Source of the DNA: Chloroflexota bacterium
Lineage (GTDB): Bacteria > Chloroflexota > Anaerolineae > Promineifilales > Promineifilaceae
Assembly (NCBI GenBank): GCA_022616275.1
Contig: JAKEFB010000114.1
Coordinates: 1 to 64,000 of the forward strand
Direction of reading: 5' to 3'
DNA length: 64,000 nt
Below, one piece after another: positions 28,192 to 36,532 of this stretch. A program made the position numbers and the translations under genes. The notes under the pieces were generated by a model. The model was not told the DNA's origin. It ran no database searches and worked only from the letters and a program-made list of their open reading frames with translations. Numbering within the stretch: position 1 is the first letter of the stretch; every line of letters begins with the position of its first letter.

Positions 28192-29208
28192 ATGAATGGG
28201 GAACAGGATAACCAGGTAGCCACGTCGAGCCGGTTGTACCGGCTGCTGGACCAGCATTTTGACCGGGAGCAGTTGAAGTTATTGGCCTACGACCTGGGCT
28301 ACGACTATGACAACCTGAGCGGCGAGCGGAAGCTTAACAAGGCCCAGGACCTGGTGGCCCAGATGGAGCGTAAGGGCCAGCTAGAGCACCTCATCCGCAC
28401 CGCCCGGCATTACCGGCCATCCGTCGCCTGGCCCGGCTCCAGGCCACCATCTGCCACACCAACAGCAGAACCATCACTCCCACCCGGGCCCCCCTTCGCC
28501 AATCCCTTCGGCCGCACCGGCCGGGTTGAAGACCCGGCTTACTACCTAGTCCGCCGGCCGCTGACGGACGAGATCATGGGTGAGCTGGTCAAGGGAGTCA
28601 GCCTGTCCATCGTCGGCGAGTCGCAAACGGGCAAGTCGTCGTTACTGTGGCACATTAAGACAGCCGGGCCGGCGGCGCTGAACCGGCCGCCGGCGGACTT
28701 TGTTTATATCAGCCTGGAACTGGTCCACAGTGAAGATGATTTCTTCGAACATATTTGCTATGAGTTGGGTGTGCCCACCGGCCGCGGCTACCGACTAGCC
28801 CGCTCCTTGAAGGGGCGCCAGGTGGTTTTTTGCCTGGACGAGGTGGAAAAGATGACGTGGTACGGCTTTAGCCTGGAGGTCCGCAGCGAGCTACGCGGTC
28901 TGGCCGACGGAAGCAACGCACCCTTGACCCTGGTCATTGCCAGTCGCTCCCCCCTCGGCCGTCTTTTCCCCGACAGCCCAGAGCTAACCTCGCCTTTGGC
29001 CGGTCTATGTTCACAGATCCAACTAGCAAACTTCACGCTGGCAGAAGCTAAAGCCCTGGTCGAGTGGCAACTGCGGGGCAGCGGCCTGGTTTTCCCGCCG
29101 GCCGAAGTCGAGCAGGCCTGGCAGCGCTCCGGCGGCCACCCGGCCCGGTTGCAGCAGGCGTTGAAAGAGTCCTTCAACGCCTGGTTGCGGCGGGGATTGG
29201 GGGATTAG
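28192..29208 (+). CDS. P-loop ATPase with N-terminal effector-associated (Death-like) domain
   Basis: 338 aa from ATG 28192 (GTG 28174 is an alternative; neither has a strong ribosome site). Residues about 10-75 (LYRLLDQHFDREQLKLLAYD, LGYDYDNLSGERKLNKAQDL, VAQMERKGQLEHLI) resemble the small helical effector-associated domains of bacterial conflict systems. After a Pro-rich linker comes a STAND-like ATPase: Walker A SIVGESQTGKSSLLWHI near 140, Walker B VVFCLDEVEKM near 210 and sensor segment LVIASRSPLG. There is no C-terminal repeat sensor. It heads a cluster with DUF433 and a large membrane ATPase, 40 bases and 0 bases apart. A defence or signalling role is inferred. Confidence 0.7.
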   Translation: MNGEQDNQVATSSRLYRLLDQHFDREQLKLLAYDLGYDYDNLSGERKLNKAQDLVAQMERKGQLEHLIRTARHYRPSVAWPGSRPPSATPTAEPSLPPGPPFANPFGRTGRVEDPAYYLVRRPLTDEIMGELVKGVSLSIVGESQTGKSSLLWHIKTAGPAALNRPPADFVYISLELVHSEDDFFEHICYELGVPTGRGYRLARSLKGRQVVFCLDEVEKMTWYGFSLEVRSELRGLADGSNAPLTLVIASRSPLGRLFPDSPELTSPLAGLCSQIQLANFTLAEAKALVEWQLRGSGLVFPPAEVEQAWQRSGGHPARLQQALKESFNAWLRRGLGD

Positions 29209-29248
29209 GGGATAGTGTTTGATAAAATGCGACCAGGAGACAGTAGAG

Positions 29249-29557
29249 ATGGCTGATCCTATGAAGTACTCTTCCATCCTCCAGGTTCCGGGCGTTTGCG
29301 GCGGCCGGCCAATCATTGCAGGCACACGGATGTCGGTCAAAGCAATCGTCGGCTGGACGCGGCTGGGGCTGACGCCGGAAGAGATTATTGACGAGTACCC
29401 CCAGCTTTCAGCCGCCCAGGTGGCCGACGCCCTGGCTTACTATACCGATCACCCTGAGGAAATTGAAGCGGAGTTCGCCGAAGAAAAACGTTACCTTAAA
29501 ATTGAATTTCCTCGACTCCAGGCAATGATTGCCGCCCAACGCCAACAACAGGACTGA
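29249..29557 (+). CDS. DUF433 (VapB45-like antitoxin) protein
   Basis: 102 aa from ATG 29249 with AGGAGA 9 bases upstream. VCGGRPIIAGTRMSVKAIVG followed by TPEEIIDEYPQLSAAQVADA is the DUF433 helix-turn-helix. DUF433 is usually the antitoxin beside a PIN-like DUF5615 toxin, but no such toxin is present. Its stop overlaps the start of the membrane ATPase gene (TGATG), so the two are translationally linked. Confidence 0.8.
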   Translation: MADPMKYSSILQVPGVCGGRPIIAGTRMSVKAIVGWTRLGLTPEEIIDEYPQLSAAQVADALAYYTDHPEEIEAEFAEEKRYLKIEFPRLQAMIAAQRQQQD

Positions 29558-32451
29558 TGTCCGTGACTATACCATCTCCACATCCTCACACAACCACACA
29601 ACCACCTAACCATACAGCTACACCCTTCCTCGACCTGGCCCCCAGGCTGAACCGCCCCCTCCGCTTGTGGTGGCCGACCGATTACTTGCGACTGCTCGTC
29701 TGGGTCTTCTATTTTCTTCAGGCGCTACGTTGGTATGAAGTCACTTTTAGTACAAAGGCGGAAAAACGAGAGGATAATCGCTCCATGTCCGGTCGCTGGC
29801 GACGGTTTCTGGCCTTCCTGCGTATCCCGACGGCTGAACGCAACCTCTTTTTCCAGGGCCAGGTACTAATGATTGCCGCACCTGTCTCGCTAGCCTTCTT
29901 ACTGCAGCTAATCAATGTCGAGGTAAGCTGGGTTGGCTTAGCATTTGGGGTGGCGTTCGGCGTGACAGTTAGTGTGGCGAGCGGCGCAGGGGGCGACGTG
30001 GCGTTCGGTGTAGCGTTCGGCGTGGTGTTCGGGGTGGCGTTCGGGGTGCTGTTAGGCGTGGTGTTCGGCATAGGGGCCGGTGTGGTGTTCGGCGTGGAGG
30101 GAGGCGTGATGCGCGGCGTAGTGATCGGCATGGCGGTTGGCGTGGTATTCAGCGTGGGGGGAGGCGTGATGCGCGGCGTGGCAGTCGGTGTGGCGAGCAG
30201 CGTAGTGAGCGGTATATTGGCCAGTGTGGCGGGTGGCATAGGGGTAGGCGCGGCGGTCGTCGCGGGGAGAGGCATAGCGGACGGCGCGGGTGGAGGTGTA
30301 GCGGATGGCATGACGGCAGGCGTGGCGAGTGGCGTAGCGAGCGCTATAGCACTAGCAGTTACCTCGCTCCGTCTGCCGGAGTACCTACTGGCCCTTGTTG
30401 TTGGTAGGCGCAGCCAACGTGGTCAAGAGGCTGCCCTGGGCTGGCTAGGCCGGGCCACCTGGCTGCCATTACCTGGGCTGCGCCGGCAGTTGCTTGCTTG
30501 GCTGCGGCAGGATGCGGCCGGCGGTGTGGCTACCTTAAATGAAATCCTAACTTACACCTACCAATTTATCCCTACTGTCCAGGCAACCAACGACTGGCTG
30601 GCCGGGGTGTTGCCAGATGATCTTTTGTTGGCCACCAACCGGCTGGCCGAGAAGCCGTGTGATTGGTATTTAATCCGTTTCTGCTCGGCTTCATTGGGCC
30701 AGGCCATGTGGCAGGAGGCCGTTGATGGATTAATATTCATACCCAGCCAGCTCCGCCGCCGCTGGCAGGCCCGCTTTGACAGCAACACGCGCCTGGACAC
30801 GCCGGCCCGGGCAGCCTGCGCCGGATATTGGTATCTCAACCGTTTTGAACCTGACCAAGCCAGTCGGGCCTTTGAGTACGTATGTCACCTGCCTTATGGC
30901 GAGGTGCTTTACCGTTCAGCACTGGCTCTGGAGGCGGCCCGCCAAACCAAAAATCTAACAGATATTGCTGGGTGGGCAGGAGAAACGGCCTGGCTGGTCA
31001 GTCTGACCGAAGAGCCGCTGCGCCCCCAGGCGGTGGCTACATTGCGCCGGCTGCGGGTGGCGGCGATGGAGGCGGCTGTGGCTATAGAAAGCGTCTCCAA
31101 GCTCAACCGCAGCACCGCCCTCGGCCGGGCCGGGGCAGCGTTGACGGAATTGATCCAGGACGTAGCCGAAACCTGCCCTTACCCGGAATGGCCGATCGTC
31201 AAGGAGATTGCCGAAAAGTGGCGGGATGTCCTTTCCCTGGCGGCCGGGGAGATCGGGCAGCAGGCCATCACCCGGCCGGTCCACAACCCGTTTGTGGCCG
31301 GGACGCCGGTCCAGGGCAGCCTGTTTGTCGGCCGGGAGGAGATTTTCCGGCGGCTGGAGGAGCTATGGGGCAGCGACCCGGCGCGGGTGACGCCCTCGGT
31401 CGTCCTCTTCGGCCACCGGCGGATGGGCAAGACGTCCATCCTGCAAAACCTGGGGATGCGCTTCGGGGTGGAGACGGCCGTGGCCTCCTTCACTATGCAG
31501 CGGGCCGGCCGGCTGGCCGGCACCGGCCAGTTGTTGGGCTACCTGGCCCTGGCCATTTACGACGCCTTGCGGGAAAAGGGGGTCAAGGGCTTAAGGGAGC
31601 CGGACCCGGCCGGCTACGACCAGGAGTGGTACAGCGCCTTCAACCGCTTCTTGCGGGCGGCCCGGCCGGCGGTTGGCGGCCGGCGGGTAATTTTGACGGT
31701 GGACGAGTTTGAACTGATCGAGCGGGAAATCGAGGAAGGGCGGGTCGAGGTTGAGCTGCTGGAGTTTCTGCGGGGGGCCATTCACAGCGAGCCGTGGCTG
31801 GTCCTGGCCCTGGCCGGGCTGCACACGCTGGAGGAGATGACGGCCGATTACTGGAACCCGCTCTTTGCCAGCGTTACCCCGGTACACGTCAGCTTCCTCA
31901 GCCGGGGGGCGACGGCCCAACTGCTGGCCAACCCCAGCGACGACTTCCCGCTGGACTTTAGCATGGAGACGATAGACCGGGTCTACGGCTTGGTGCGCGG
32001 CCAGCCGTACCTGACCCAGCTCATCGGCCACACCCTGGTGCGGGAGTACAACCGCTTTGTCTTTGAGGAGGGCCGGCCGCGCGACCCGCGCTTTACGGCC
32101 GAAGACGTGGACGCGGTGGTGGCCTCGCCGGAATTTTACGAGCAGGGCAGCTATTACTTTAGCGGCGTCTGGGCCCAGGCCGGGCAGGGTGGCCCGGCCG
32201 GGCAACCGGCGCTGCTGCGGGCGCTGGCGACGGTGGATGAACCGGCGGCCGGGGAGGAACTGGCCGTTCGGATCGGGCTGGGGGAGGTGGGCGGCCGGGC
32301 GGCGTTGGAGACGCTGCGCCAGCACGACGTGATTTTGCCGGCGGCCAATGGGCTGGTGGATTTTGCCGTGCCGCTGATGCGGCGCTGGATCCGGGAAAGG
32401 AAACCTCCCGGAGGTCCAGGCAATGAATACCGCCAACCTTCAGAAGGCTAA
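29557..32451 (+). CDS. Large STAND-like ATPase with GVxx glycine-zipper membrane repeat
   Basis: 964 aa. Residues 1-125 include two hydrophobic stretches (DYLRLLVWVFYFLQALRW; LMIAAPVSLAFLLQLINV). Residues about 127-268 are an almost pure tetrapeptide repeat G-V-x-x (GVAFGVVFGVAFGVLLGVVF and so on), giving an unbroken GxxxG ladder likely to pack in the membrane. A helical region (270-590) follows, then a P-loop ATPase with Walker A FGHRRMGKTSILQNL near 617 and Walker B VILTVDEFELIE near 711, and a winged-helix end (LLRALATVDEPAAGEELAVR). This layout fits a sensor ATPase with a membrane effector; that role is inferred. The last codons overlap half of a dispersed palindrome. Confidence 0.7.
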   Translation: MSVTIPSPHPHTTTQPPNHTATPFLDLAPRLNRPLRLWWPTDYLRLLVWVFYFLQALRWYEVTFSTKAEKREDNRSMSGRWRRFLAFLRIPTAERNLFFQGQVLMIAAPVSLAFLLQLINVEVSWVGLAFGVAFGVTVSVASGAGGDVAFGVAFGVVFGVAFGVLLGVVFGIGAGVVFGVEGGVMRGVVIGMAVGVVFSVGGGVMRGVAVGVASSVVSGILASVAGGIGVGAAVVAGRGIADGAGGGVADGMTAGVASGVASAIALAVTSLRLPEYLLALVVGRRSQRGQEAALGWLGRATWLPLPGLRRQLLAWLRQDAAGGVATLNEILTYTYQFIPTVQATNDWLAGVLPDDLLLATNRLAEKPCDWYLIRFCSASLGQAMWQEAVDGLIFIPSQLRRRWQARFDSNTRLDTPARAACAGYWYLNRFEPDQASRAFEYVCHLPYGEVLYRSALALEAARQTKNLTDIAGWAGETAWLVSLTEEPLRPQAVATLRRLRVAAMEAAVAIESVSKLNRSTALGRAGAALTELIQDVAETCPYPEWPIVKEIAEKWRDVLSLAAGEIGQQAITRPVHNPFVAGTPVQGSLFVGREEIFRRLEELWGSDPARVTPSVVLFGHRRMGKTSILQNLGMRFGVETAVASFTMQRAGRLAGTGQLLGYLALAIYDALREKGVKGLREPDPAGYDQEWYSAFNRFLRAARPAVGGRRVILTVDEFELIEREIEEGRVEVELLEFLRGAIHSEPWLVLALAGLHTLEEMTADYWNPLFASVTPVHVSFLSRGATAQLLANPSDDFPLDFSMETIDRVYGLVRGQPYLTQLIGHTLVREYNRFVFEEGRPRDPRFTAEDVDAVVASPEFYEQGSYYFSGVWAQAGQGGPAGQPALLRALATVDEPAAGEELAVRIGLGEVGGRAALETLRQHDVILPAANGLVDFAVPLMRRWIRERKPPGGPGNEYRQPSEG
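29936..30360 (+). repeat. Degenerate 12-base tandem repeat encoding GVxx
   Basis: About 35 units of a GGCGTGGNGTTC-like 12-mer lie within the membrane ATPase gene, each encoding Gly-Val-x-x. Some longer blocks are duplicated, such as GGAGGCGTGATGCGCGGCGT at two places about 60 bases apart. Units diverge mostly at third positions, so the protein pattern is selected. Confidence 0.85.
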
Positions 32452-32534
32452 GTCCGCAGGGATTCTTCGCTCCGAAGACTCCGCTCAGAATGACAAATGG
32501 GGCGTTTCAATTAACCTACAAAACCGGGCTGGGG

Positions 32535-32568
32535 CCGGGTCAAGCCGGGTTGACCCGGCGTCTTTTAC
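32535..32568 (+). terminator. Probable intrinsic terminator after the membrane ATPase gene
   Basis: CCGGGTCAA (32535-32543) and TTGACCCGG (32550-32558) form a perfect 9-bp stem with a 6-base loop, followed by CGTCTTTTAC. It lies 84 bases after the stop and before the convergent Uma2 gene. Confidence 0.5.
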
Positions 32569-32612
32569 TAGCCTGGCGGCTTCAGCCCCAGGCGGCCAGG
32601 CGCGGGAAAGTT

Positions 32613-33218
32613 TTACACCGGGGCGAAGAGGCCAGCTACCGAGAGCGCCAGGCCGGGGAAGGTGGGGGAGGTGAGGGTGTCGGCCGGGCCAAACTGGCCG
32701 TGTAGGATGTATTCCTGACCACCCTCGGGCAGGTAATGAACGGTTGCTGCGTGTGTCTTGGGGTTGGCCAGCCAGTATTCGCGCACGCCAGTTCGTTCAT
32801 AAGCGACAAATTTTACGAGGTAATCCAGCCGTAACGTTTCAGCGGCCTGCACTTCGACAATAAGGTCCGGCACACCTTCAAAGCTAGCGTCGCCCGGCCG
32901 GGGCTGCCGGGCGGAGGCAATAAAGAGTAGGTCCGGCTGGACCGGCCGGGCAATGCCTGGCAGGTGGACCTCAAAAGGAGCTGTCAGGACTATGCCCATT
33001 TGACTATCACTGACAAATCGGTCTAGTTGGCTGGCCAGCTTCACGCTTGTAAACTGGTGCTCGTAGGAAGGTGGATTAGTCACGTAGAGCACGCCTTCGA
33101 TGATCTCGTAGCGCCGGCCGTCGTCGGGCAGGCGGAGGTAATCCTCGTAGGTCCATTTGCCCTGAGCCGGCCAGGGATGCTGGGCATCAGCAGGTGGAAG
33201 CTCTAGCAGAGTACTCAT
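32613..33218 (-). CDS. Uma2-family (PD-(D/E)XK-like) endonuclease
   Basis: 201 aa from ATG 33218 (GGAGAG 6 bases upstream; the in-frame ATG at 33224 is inside that site). WTYEDYLRLPDDGRRYEIIE, LPGIARPVQPDLLFIAS and GVPDLIVEVQAAETLRLDYL are the Uma2/DUF820 pattern with the conserved E, D and ExQ residues. These proteins are very abundant in Chloroflexota and cyanobacteria and of unproven function. It has no linked operon partner here. Confidence 0.8.
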   Translation of the reverse strand: MSTLLELPPADAQHPWPAQGKWTYEDYLRLPDDGRRYEIIEGVLYVTNPPSYEHQFTSVKLASQLDRFVSDSQMGIVLTAPFEVHLPGIARPVQPDLLFIASARQPRPGDASFEGVPDLIVEVQAAETLRLDYLVKFVAYERTGVREYWLANPKTHAATVHYLPEGGQEYILHGQFGPADTLTSPTFPGLALSVAGLFAPV

Positions 33219-33302
33219 AGCCATCTCTCCATTATTGTAAAGGCCAGTCAGGTCGGTAGCAAAATCCAAAATCTAAAATCTAAAATCCAAAATCCCCTCT
33301 AC

Positions 33303-33330
33303 TCGACCGGCGACCGTGATCCGGTACAAT
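33303..33330 (+). promoter_or_regulatory. Promoter giving a probable leaderless mRNA (SDR gene)
   Basis: TACAAT at 33325-33330 lies so that transcription would begin at 33337, the A of the ATG. TCGACC at 33303-33308 is a partial -35 at 16 bases. There is no ribosome site before the ATG. Confidence 0.5.
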
Positions 33331-33336
33331 GGGCAC

Positions 33337-34323
33337 ATGGAAGTGCTGGCAAACAAGAAGGTTCTGGTAACGGGGGCGACGGGTTTTATTGGCGGCCGGC
33401 TGGCGGAGCGGCTGGCCAGGGAGGCGGGAGCGGTAGTAACCGGCGTGGGGCGCAACCTGGAGCGGGCGGCGCGGCTGGCGGAGGCAGGCGTGGCGCTGCG
33501 GCCGGTGGACCTGCGCGACGAGGCGGCGGTGCAGGCAGCGCTGGCCGGGCAGGAGGTCGTCTTTCACCTGGCGGCGGCGATGGGGCGCAGTAGCCCGGAG
33601 ACGGCCGAGCAGGTCAACGTGACTGCCACCGAAAAGCTGGTCCGCCTGGCGGCCGAGATGGGGGTGGGCCGCTTCGTCCACGCCAGTTCCATTGCCGCCT
33701 TTGGCCCGCCGGACCAGCCGGTGATGGCCGAGGAGCACCCGGTTAACACCGAACAGGCCGCGCCCTACGGCCGGACGAAGGCGTTGGGCGAGGCGCGGGC
33801 GCGGGCGGCGGCGGCCGACTGCGGGCTGGCGCTGGCCGTGGGCCGGCCGGGGATGGTCTACGGGCCGGGCAGCCGGACGTGGTCGCTGCGGCTGCTGCAG
33901 TTGGTCCAGCGACGGGTGCCGGTCTTGCTGGCCGGCGGCCGGGGGCACGCTCACCCGATCTACGTGGACAACCTGGTGGACGGCCTGATCCTGGCCGCCA
34001 CCCGGCCGGAGGCGGCCGGGCAGGCGTTTAACTTTGTGGACCAACCGCTGCCCTGGCGGGAGTTTTTTGGCTACTACGGGGCGATGTGCCGCCGCCGGCC
34101 GCTGGCCATGCCCCTGGGGCTGGCCCGGGTGGCGCTGACGGTTTTCCGCTGGATGACCGGCCGGTCAGAGTCTACCGAGTCGCTGCTGCGCTATTACACC
34201 AATACGGCGGTTTATTCGACGGCGCGGGCCGAGCAGTTGTTGGACTGGCGGCCGGCCGTCAGCCTGGAAGAGGGCATGCGCCGGACAGAAGCCTGGCTAC
34301 GCCAGGCCGGGTATCTGAAATAG
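33337..34323 (+). CDS. NAD-dependent epimerase/dehydratase (extended SDR)
   Basis: 328 aa from ATG 33337. Rossmann motif KVLVTGATGFIGGRLAERLA, then HASSIAAFGP and the catalytic YGRTK (Tyr-x-x-x-Lys), and the substrate-side HPIYVDNLVDGLILA. Similar to sterol/cholesterol-dehydrogenase-like and sugar epimerase SDRs. The product is unknown. A SAM methyltransferase and a Gfo/Idh/MocA oxidoreductase follow on the same strand, suggesting a small-molecule pathway. Confidence 0.85.
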   Translation: MEVLANKKVLVTGATGFIGGRLAERLAREAGAVVTGVGRNLERAARLAEAGVALRPVDLRDEAAVQAALAGQEVVFHLAAAMGRSSPETAEQVNVTATEKLVRLAAEMGVGRFVHASSIAAFGPPDQPVMAEEHPVNTEQAAPYGRTKALGEARARAAAADCGLALAVGRPGMVYGPGSRTWSLRLLQLVQRRVPVLLAGGRGHAHPIYVDNLVDGLILAATRPEAAGQAFNFVDQPLPWREFFGYYGAMCRRRPLAMPLGLARVALTVFRWMTGRSESTESLLRYYTNTAVYSTARAEQLLDWRPAVSLEEGMRRTEAWLRQAGYLK

Positions 34324-34375
34324 CCGGGATCGAGGATGGGCCTTGCCCATCCCTGGGATTAGAGGATTCATCAAA

Positions 34376-35149
34376 ATGGATCCATTGGAAATCGTCCTCA
34401 TCGTTCTGTCGGGTGTGGTTTTAGCTGGCGGATTGCTCTACTGGCTGCTCGTAACGACAGAGGGAGTCTATCTAGGACGGCGGGTGGTGGTGTGGTTGTA
34501 TGATATGACGGCCCACAAGTACGATGCCATCAAGGAGTTTGACCTGGAGAATGAGCGTTTTACGGTGGGCCGGCCGCTGCTGCGGGCGCTGGCCGGGCGG
34601 CCGGAACCTTTGGTCCTGGACGTAGCCACAGGGACCGGCCGGGCGCCGTTGATCCTGGCCCAAGAGCCGTGGTTTAGCGGTTTCGTCGTCGGGCTGGACG
34701 CTTCCGGCCGGATGCTGGCCCAGGCGGCGGCCAAACTGGCTCCCTACTGCCGGCGGGTGGCGCTGGTGCAGCAAACGGCCGAGTGCCTGCCCTTCCCGGC
34801 CGGGACGTTTGACGCCGTCACCTGCCTGGAGGCGCTGGAGTTTTTCCCCTCCGACAGTGCCGCCTTGCGAGAGATGGTCCGGGTGCTGCGGCCGGGCGGC
34901 TTTCTGATGACCAGCCGGCGCAAGGGCTGGGAAGGTTGGGCTTTTGTCGGCCGATACCGGCCGGCGGCCGATTTTGAGGAACTGCTGCGTAGCCTGGGGC
35001 TGGTCAAGGTCCAATCTCACCTGTGGGAGCTGAATTATGACATGGTAATGGCCAGGAGGGGGGACAAGGAGACAAGGGGACAGGACGAAGTTCACCCTCT
35101 CACCTTGTCACCTCCTCACCCCCTCATGAACAAAGGAGGTAAACAATGA
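34376..35149 (+). CDS. Membrane-anchored class I SAM methyltransferase
   Basis: 257 aa from ATG 34376. One N-terminal membrane helix (IVLIVLSGVVLAGGLLYWLL), then a UbiE-like methyltransferase: motif I VLDVATGTGRAPLILAQ, acidic VVGLDASGRM, motif IV FDAVTCLEALEFF and post-motif LRPGGFLMTSRRKG. Substrate unknown. The tail after residue 225 is polar and perhaps unconserved. The stop overlaps the next start (ATGA). Confidence 0.82.
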   Translation: MDPLEIVLIVLSGVVLAGGLLYWLLVTTEGVYLGRRVVVWLYDMTAHKYDAIKEFDLENERFTVGRPLLRALAGRPEPLVLDVATGTGRAPLILAQEPWFSGFVVGLDASGRMLAQAAAKLAPYCRRVALVQQTAECLPFPAGTFDAVTCLEALEFFPSDSAALREMVRVLRPGGFLMTSRRKGWEGWAFVGRYRPAADFEELLRSLGLVKVQSHLWELNYDMVMARRGDKETRGQDEVHPLTLSPPHPLMNKGGKQ

Positions 35150-36138
35150 GGAACACCGTTCGTTGGGGATTGCTGTCTACGGCCAATATTAACCGGCGGG
35201 TCATCCCGGCCATTCGGGCCTCTGACCGGGGCGAGCTGGCGGCGGTGGCCAGCCGGAGCCAGGCGCGGGCCCAGGCTTACGCCAGCCAGTGGCAGATACC
35301 GCAAGCGTTCGGCAGCTACCAATCTATGCTGGACTCGGACGCCGTGGACGCTGTGTACATCAGCCTGCCCAACCACCTGCACGCCGAGTGGTCCATCCGC
35401 GCCCTGCGGGCCGGCAAGCACGTGCTGTGCGAAAAGCCGCTGACCATTAGCCTGGAGGAGATGGACCGGATGGTCCGGGCGGCCGAAGAAACGAAACTGG
35501 CCCTGGCCGAAGCCTTTATGTACCGCCACCATCCCCAGACCAGGATAGTTGGCGAGTGGGTGGGCAGCGGCCGGCTGGGGCAGATTACGCTGGTACGAAG
35601 CGTCTTTAACTTCTCCATTCACGACCGGAGCAACGTCCGCCTGGTGCCGGAGTGGGGCGGCGGCTCGTTGTGGGACGTGGGCGTCTACCCGCTTAGTCTG
35701 GCCCAGTTTATCATGGGCGAGCCGCCGGAATGGGTGGTAGGCGACCAATGGCTGGGCAGCAGCGGCGTGGACGAGGTGTTCAGCGGCCAATTGCACTACA
35801 GTGGCGGCCGGGTAGCCCAGATTACCTCGTCGTTCTACACTCCCTTTTACACCTACGCCGAGATTCTGGGAGCGGCCGGCCGGCTGGCGCTGAACCGCCC
35901 CTTCGTCGGCATGGACCAGGAACGGAAATTGATCTTTTATCCGGCTAACGGTGAACCAGCGGAGATCCTGGTGCCGGACAAGGAGCTGTACCTGGGCGAA
36001 ATTGAAGACATGCACGCCGCTATCCTCGATGGCCAGCCGACCTACCTGACCCTGGCCGAGAGCCGCAACCACGTCCGCACCGCCCTGGCCCTCTACGAGT
36101 CGGCCGAACAGCGCCAGCTCGTTCACCTGGAAGGTTAG
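35146..36138 (+). CDS. Gfo/Idh/MocA-family oxidoreductase
   Basis: 330 aa with a very strong ribosome site (AAAGGAGG). Rossmann start RWGLLSTANINRRVIPAIRA, then the family motif GKHVLCEKPLTISLEEMD with catalytic Lys, and EAFMYRHHPQ. NAD(P)-dependent sugar or cyclitol dehydrogenases belong here. ATGA overlap links it to the methyltransferase gene. Confidence 0.88.
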   Translation: MRNTVRWGLLSTANINRRVIPAIRASDRGELAAVASRSQARAQAYASQWQIPQAFGSYQSMLDSDAVDAVYISLPNHLHAEWSIRALRAGKHVLCEKPLTISLEEMDRMVRAAEETKLALAEAFMYRHHPQTRIVGEWVGSGRLGQITLVRSVFNFSIHDRSNVRLVPEWGGGSLWDVGVYPLSLAQFIMGEPPEWVVGDQWLGSSGVDEVFSGQLHYSGGRVAQITSSFYTPFYTYAEILGAAGRLALNRPFVGMDQERKLIFYPANGEPAEILVPDKELYLGEIEDMHAAILDGQPTYLTLAESRNHVRTALALYESAEQRQLVHLEG

Positions 36139-36153
36139 GCGAAGACTTTTAAA

Positions 36154-36220
36154 CGCGAATCACACGAATAGGACGAATGGCGCGAATTTTTAAGGAATAA
36201 TTATTTGCGTCATTCGCCTG
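36154..36220. repeat. GCGAAT-type dispersed repeat, copy A
   Basis: The unit reads CGCGAATCACACGAATAGGA then CGAATGGCGCGAATTTTTAA and ends with a CATTCGCC complement, so it can fold on itself. A second copy begins at 36283. A similar short form is seen at 27.99-28.03 kb (ACACGAATTACACGAA). Confidence 0.65.
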
Positions 36221-36282
36221 GAAGGTCGTCCACGTCCACAAATCCCCCTCCTGGCTTGCGCCCTACCAGGGTCAAAGTTAAT

Positions 36283-36457
36283 CGCGAATCACACAAATGG
36301 ACGAATGGCGCGAATTTTTGTGACTACTTAGGCTCTCTAGCTGTGGCCGGTCTCAGACCGCGCCACCCCAGGCTCGGTCTGAGACCGGCCTGAGCAGTTA
36401 CGAATTTTTTAAGAAAAATTATTGGCGCCATTCGCTTATTCGCGCCATTCGCGATTG
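36283..36457. repeat. GCGAAT-type dispersed repeat, copy B, interrupted
   Basis: It is nearly identical to copy A up to CGCGAATTTTT (36309-36319), then is interrupted by the 81-base element at 36320-36400 and resumes with CGAATTTTTTAAGAAAAATT. The last part (GGCGCCATTCGCTTATTCGC) is a further set of CATTCG units. Confidence 0.65.
36320..36400. mobile_element. MITE-like 81-base insertion with 9-base target duplication
   Basis: The element is flanked by CGAATTTTT on both sides (36311-36319 and 36401-36409), and removing it with one copy restores the repeat sequence seen in copy A. Its ends are imperfect inverted repeats (TGACTACTTAGG against TAACTGCTCAGG, 9 of 12 bases). Inside is a perfect 16-base inverted repeat (36345-36360 and 36375-36390, GGCCGGTCTCAGACCG). 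It has no coding capacity. Confidence 0.65.
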
Positions 36458-36467
36458 CACCAGGGCC

Positions 36468-36495
36468 TTGCCAAATTCCCTATCCTGCTTACAAT
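36468..36495 (+). promoter_or_regulatory. Promoter of the zinc-ribbon membrane protein gene
   Basis: TTGCCA (36468-36473) and TACAAT (36490-36495) are 16 bases apart; the start would be near 36502, with a ribosome site GGAAGGATGAG before the ATG at 36533. Confidence 0.6.
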
Positions 36496-36532
36496 GTTAG
36501 GTATTAGCGGCCGGTATCTGGAAGGATGAGAA

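Noticed and set aside
32423-32674. Small plus-strand frame between the membrane ATPase and Uma2 genes
   Set aside because: It spans the probable terminator hairpin and a dispersed repeat (GATTCTTCGCTCCGAAGACT); the product has no recognisable pattern.
35116-36126. 336-codon open frame opposite the Gfo/Idh/MocA gene
   Set aside because: Shadow of a gene with a very strong ribosome site and intact family motifs.
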